From assembly GCF_006715635.1 (NCBI RefSeq), contig NZ_VFNP01000002.1, positions 124,001 through 188,000 of the forward strand: a stretch of DNA of 64,000 bases, read 5' to 3'. This DNA is from Streptomyces sp. SLBN-118 (GTDB taxonomy: Bacteria; Actinomycetota; Actinomycetes; Streptomycetales; Streptomycetaceae). The notes under the pieces are model-generated. The model saw nothing but the letters and a program-made list of their open reading frames with translations, had not been told where the DNA came from and did no database searches. How positions within the stretch are numbered: the stretch's first letter is position 1; each line of letters starts with the position of its first letter. A program made the position numbers and the translations under genes. Of the stretch, positions 60,998-64,000 are shown in pieces.

Positions 60998-61480
60998 TCA
61001 TCGGGGTCGGCGAAGGCAAGACTGGCCACGGTGGTGCGTCGCAGGACGACGGTGGTGGTCCGGGGCGGGGAGGGGCACCGGCACAGGCGTCCGGGCCGGG
61101 CGGTGACTCTCCGCCCAGCCGTCGCCGGGTACATGTCTCGGACGCCGGCCTGGGAGTTCGACGACCCGGCAGCCGAGGTTCTGGAGTGCGTTGCCGGTTG
61201 TTCTGGCGTCGCCGTCCCTGATGGAGAAGACCCACCAGCCGGGCACGAGGACGGTGGTGAAGTGCCTCTGCTTCACGAGCTGGAAGAGGTGGTGGAGACC
61301 GGGCAGGTAGGCGTGGGACGCGTATCCGTTGTCGGTGAAGGGCTCCGTGTCGACGAATCCGAGGTCGCGGGCGAAGTGCCAGAGTGCTTCGCGCAGCGAA
61401 TGCATGTGCCAGAAGTCGGCTGGATGGCAGCGCAGGTACACCGCGGCGACGGAGGCCGACGGAGAAACGGAAGTGATCAT
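60998..61480 (-). CDS. Resolvase-fold-like protein without catalytic Ser; probably frameshifted at the end
   Basis: A 160-residue frame. Residues 10-110 (VYLRCHPADFWHMHSLREAL, FTDNGYASHAYLPGLHHLFQ, TTVLVPGWWVFSIRD) recall the N-terminal domain of serine recombinases, but the YxRxS nucleophile is replaced by YLRCH. After GCRVVELPGRR the sequence becomes low-complexity, while a neighbouring frame (from about 61050) reads LRRTTVASLAFADPDD. So a frameshift near 61120 is likely. A regulatory or inactive resolvase relative is the best guess. Confidence 0.45.
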   Translation of the reverse strand: MITSVSPSASVAAVYLRCHPADFWHMHSLREALWHFARDLGFVDTEPFTDNGYASHAYLPGLHHLFQLVKQRHFTTVLVPGWWVFSIRDGDARTTGNALQNLGCRVVELPGRRPRHVPGDGWAESHRPARTPVPVPLPAPDHHRRPATHHRGQSCLRRPR

Positions 61481-61626
61481 GGTGGGGCCTCTGGGGGGTG
61501 AACTCTCCGGCAGGTGTGTGAGGGTGCACCTGCCGGAGAGGTGTCGACGGGCTCGGCCCGCCCCCGGGATCAGCGTCTACGCCACTCAGTGGTCATCAGC
61601 GTCAGTGGCGCGCCCGGCGGCGGGCG

Positions 61627-62667
61627 TCAGGGTTCGATGGTCACCTTGATCGCCTCTCCGGCCGCGACGGTGCTGATCGCCTCCGGGACCTTGTCCAGTG
61701 GCATGCGGTGGGTGATGAGGTCGTTGACGGGTACGGAGCCGGAGGCGATGAGTTCCAGGGCGCGTTTGTTGTGGGCGGGGCTGGAGCCGTTGGCGCCGAC
61801 GACGGTCAGTTCTCGGTAGTGGACGAGGTTGGAGTCGAGGGTGATGGTGGGGGCGTTTTTGGGGAGGCCGCCGAAGAGGCTGATGCGGCCTCTGCGTGCG
61901 GTCATGCGCAGTGCGTCTTCCTGTGCCGCGCCCGAGGCGGCGGCGGTGATGACCACGTCGGCGCCCCGGCCGTCGGTCAGCTTGAGGATCCCTTCCACCA
62001 TGTCCCCGTCCGCTCCGCAGACCGTCTCGTCCGGTCGTACGAGGGCGGCCGACTTCTCCAGCCGCGCCGCGTTGAGATCGGCCAGGATCACGCGTCCCGC
62101 GCCCCGGGCGCGGGCGAGGCGTACGTGCAGACAGCCGATCGGTCCGGCCCCCATGACGACCACCTCGTCGCCGCTGCCGACCCCGGCGAGTTCCTGGCCG
62201 TTGAGGACGCAGGCGAGGGGTTCGGCGACGGATGCCTCGGCGAAACTCACGCCGCTGGGGATCCGGTTGAGGCCGTCCACCTTGAGCACGGCGTGCGGGA
62301 CGATGAGGTATTCGGCGAATCCCCCGTCGTACTGGTAGCCGACGGAGGTCTGGTTCGGGCAGATGGTCATGCGGCCGTGGCGGCAGTCGCGGCAGTCGCC
62401 GCACGGTACGGCGGCGATCACCTGCACCCGGTCGCCCACGGCCCAGCCGTCGACCTCGGCGCCGACTTCGGTGATCTCGCCGGCGATCTCATGCCCCATC
62501 ACACGCGGCGGGGACAGGTGCTGGTGGCCGTGGTTGAAAATCTTCACATCGGTGCCGCAGGTCGAGCAGTTCCGGACCCGGATCTTGACCTCGTGTCGCT
62601 GCGGTGAGGGCTCCGGTACGTCCTCCAGGCGCAGGTCGCCGGGGGCGTAGAAGCGTGCCACTCTCAT
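61627..62667 (-). CDS. Zinc-dependent MDR-family polyol dehydrogenase
   Basis: A 346-residue medium-chain dehydrogenase. Catalytic zinc ligands in NCSTCGTDVKIFNHGH and VMGHEIAGEITEVG; structural zinc Cys4 in CGDCRDCRHGRMTIC; cofactor loop VVVMGAGPIGCLHVRLARAR with LADLNAARLEK (NAD-type Asp). Closest to sorbitol- or galactitol-1-phosphate dehydrogenases. It overlaps the EIIA gene by 4 bases. In this mannitol-type PTS operon it stands where mtlD would normally be, so it probably oxidises the incoming polyol phosphate. Confidence 0.85.
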   Translation of the reverse strand: MRVARFYAPGDLRLEDVPEPSPQRHEVKIRVRNCSTCGTDVKIFNHGHQHLSPPRVMGHEIAGEITEVGAEVDGWAVGDRVQVIAAVPCGDCRDCRHGRMTICPNQTSVGYQYDGGFAEYLIVPHAVLKVDGLNRIPSGVSFAEASVAEPLACVLNGQELAGVGSGDEVVVMGAGPIGCLHVRLARARGAGRVILADLNAARLEKSAALVRPDETVCGADGDMVEGILKLTDGRGADVVITAAASGAAQEDALRMTARRGRISLFGGLPKNAPTITLDSNLVHYRELTVVGANGSSPAHNKRALELIASGSVPVNDLITHRMPLDKVPEAISTVAAGEAIKVTIEP

Positions 62668-63110
62668 TCTTGGATGTCCTTACTGATCGACTGGAGCAGG
62701 TGGTGGATCTCGTTCGGGTCGGAGGAGGAGCGCAGTTTCTCGGCCTGGTCGGGCTCCAGCAGGATCTGGGCGAGTGAGGACAGCACCGCGACGTGTTCGT
62801 CGCCCTTCGCTGCGATGGCCACGCAGGTGGTCACGCGCTCGCCGTCCCAACTCACGCCGATAGGAAACTGGAGGACGGCGAGGGTCGTGCGGCGGACCAG
62901 TGCTCGGCTGGCGTCGGTTCCGTGGGGGATCGCCACGCCTTCACCGACGTAGGTGCTGATGGACTGCTCGCGTTCGAGCATCGTTCTTGCGTATCCCTCC
63001 TCGACGGCGCCGAGTTCCTCGAGCACCGCGCCGCACTGGCGCACGGCGTCCCACCGGTTGTCGGCGCTCAGGCCCAGGCGGATTCCCTCGCGGGGCAGCA
63101 CGTCAGGCAT
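62664..63110 (-). CDS. PTS EIIA, fructose/mannitol family
   Basis: A 148-residue cytoplasmic EIIA. VLEELGAVEEGYARTMLERE and the phospho-His motif GVAIPHGTDA (His63) are characteristic of the MtlF type. VAIAAKGDEHVAVLSSLAQI completes the domain. ATG 63110 overlaps the EIICB stop by 8 bases; GTG 63119 is also in frame. It passes phosphate from HPr to the EIIB domain of the upstream gene. Confidence 0.9.
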   Translation of the reverse strand: MPDVLPREGIRLGLSADNRWDAVRQCGAVLEELGAVEEGYARTMLEREQSISTYVGEGVAIPHGTDASRALVRRTTLAVLQFPIGVSWDGERVTTCVAIAAKGDEHVAVLSSLAQILLEPDQAEKLRSSSDPNEIHHLLQSISKDIQE

Positions 63111-64000
63111 GGACCTCACCGCCGTCCCGGATGGCGGCTTCGAGTTGGTCGAAGGCCGGGTCGTTGAGGAAGGACTGGAAGGGGATGATCACCGCTTCCG
63201 GTACCACCGCGCGGGCGCGGTCGGCGAGGTCGGCGTGCGTCACCACGACCTGGGTGCTCTCGGGAATGTCGTTGACCGCCTTGTGCGTGACCTTCACGCC
63301 ATAGGGCTTGAGACGTCTGGTCAGTTGGCTGGCCAGCATCACGCTGCTGCCCATGCCCGCGTCGCAGGCGACCACCACGGAGGTGATGGCCGTGACCGGG
63401 ACGGACCGCATCGCGGTCGCTTCCTCCTCGACCTCGTCGGCCTCGGGCTCCGGAGTGCGCCCAATACGCAGCAGGGCGGCCGCAGAGGCGAAGGACACGC
63501 CCGTGGCGACCACGATCGAGGCCAGCACAGGGAAGTAGCCTCCCTTGGGGGTGACCGCGAGGTAGGCGAAGATGCTGCCCGGTGACGGCGTGGCGACGAG
63601 ACCGGCGCCGGTGATCATGGCGGTCGCCACGCCGGCCATGCCGCCGGCGATCGCGGCGAGGATGAGGCGCGGCTTCATCAGCACGTAGGGGAAGTAGATC
63701 TCGTGGATGCCGCCCAGGAACTGGACGATGATCGCGCCGGGCACGGTGGGACGCAGCCGCCTGGGGCCGAAGAACCAGTAGGCGAGCAGGATGCCCAGGC
63801 CGGGGCCGGGGTTGCTCTCGATCATGAACAGGATCGACTTGCCGTGCTCGGTGGCCTGCTGCACGCCCAGCGGGGAGAGCACTCCGTGGTTGATCGCGTT
63901 GTTGAGGAACAGGACCTTGGCGGGTTCGACGATGATTGACACCAGCGGCAGCAGCCCGGCGTCGACAAGGAAGTCGACGCCGTTGCCCGCGGCCTTGGTG
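63103..64000 (-). CDS. mtlA: Mannitol-type PTS EIICB (partial, 5' end outside window)
   Basis: The frame is open at the right edge (GNGVDFLVDAGLLPLVSIIV continuing in). EIIC segments include VEPAKVLFLNNAINHGVLSP, LGVQQATEHGKSILFMIES, NPGPGLGILLAYWFFG and FLGGIHEIYFPYVLM, all typical of MtlA. After a linker, the EIIB domain has VVACDAGMGSSVMLASQL with the phosphorylated Cys. About the first 150-170 residues are missing. It transports and phosphorylates mannitol or a related polyol. Confidence 0.9.
   Translation of the reverse strand, partial: TKAAGNGVDFLVDAGLLPLVSIIVEPAKVLFLNNAINHGVLSPLGVQQATEHGKSILFMIESNPGPGLGILLAYWFFGPRRLRPTVPGAIIVQFLGGIHEIYFPYVLMKPRLILAAIAGGMAGVATAMITGAGLVATPSPGSIFAYLAVTPKGGYFPVLASIVVATGVSFASAAALLRIGRTPEPEADEVEEEATAMRSVPVTAITSVVVACDAGMGSSVMLASQLTRRLKPYGVKVTHKAVNDIPESTQVVVTHADLADRARAVVPEAVIIPFQSFLNDPAFDQLEAAIRDGGEVHA

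Noticed and set aside
1..64000. tRNA, rRNA, riboswitch or replication origin
   Set aside because: I looked for cloverleaf, rRNA and common riboswitch patterns by eye and saw none convincing. A covariance-model scan would be needed to exclude them.

Overview
The window is 64 kb of high-GC actinomycete DNA. Codon use, GTG starts, tight ATGA/GTGA overlaps and family content (F420-dependent enzyme, DasR-like GntR regulator, HSP18 regulator, paired DUF2267 genes, RsbW-like kinase) point to Streptomyces or a close relative. It reads as an accessory, probably chromosome-arm, region: complete metabolic operons separated by truncated genes, insertion-sequence remnants and a small inverted-repeat element.

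Layout. 0-6 kb: tail of an Orn/Lys/Arg decarboxylase, an F420-type oxidoreductase, a truncated metal-ABC permease abutting a decayed IS701-type element, and a flavin amine oxidase whose domain order appears circularly permuted. 6.3-14.6 kb: leftward acyl-CoA catabolic cluster (thiolase, HAD, acyl-CoA ligase, TetR, SDR, acyl-CoA dehydrogenase, SDR, APH-type kinase) with two promoters that carry the same operator between -35 and -10. 14.9-18.1 kb: gene graveyard (hydrolase, LacI, EamA, ISL3 and GntR fragments) around an intact EEP hydrolase. 18.4-24.3 kb: P450, HD protein, RsbW-like kinase and hypothetical genes.

24.4-39.1 kb: amino-sugar/sugar region. A leftward GlcNAc-PTS operon (EIIC, HPr-like, EI remnant, nagB, ROK kinase), its GntR regulator, a rightward operon (EIIB remnant, HAD phosphatase, two Gfo/Idh/MocA dehydrogenases), and a leftward operon (two more Gfo/Idh/MocA dehydrogenases, then a ribose-type ABC importer). 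Four copies of one ACTGGT/ACCAGT palindrome lie in front of these transcription units. The general PTS parts are damaged: HPr has Tyr at the His15 position, EI is a 110-residue stub and EIIB has two compensating frameshifts.

39.5-48.7 kb: mobile and foreign DNA. It holds a MarR-GNAT fusion with a palindrome on its start codon, an IS630 remnant, a low-GC pair of small paralogous genes (the first ending in a repeated VCASVG motif), and two inverted copies of a ~168-bp MITE-like element whose ends supply stop codons to the genes they interrupt. It also holds a three-gene tyrosine-recombinase cassette plus methyltransferase between att-like repeats, a stand-alone ArgJ/OAT2 homologue, and degenerate CRISPR repeats without cas genes.

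48.8-64 kb: TetR/dehydrogenase divergent pair with tandem operators, HSP18 regulator/HSP20 pair, two DUF2267 genes, LacI-controlled alpha-glucoside-type ABC operon with a GH13 enzyme, a GNAT, a resolvase-like protein, and the distal part of a mannitol-type PTS operon (EIICB, EIIA, zinc dehydrogenase) running off the right edge.
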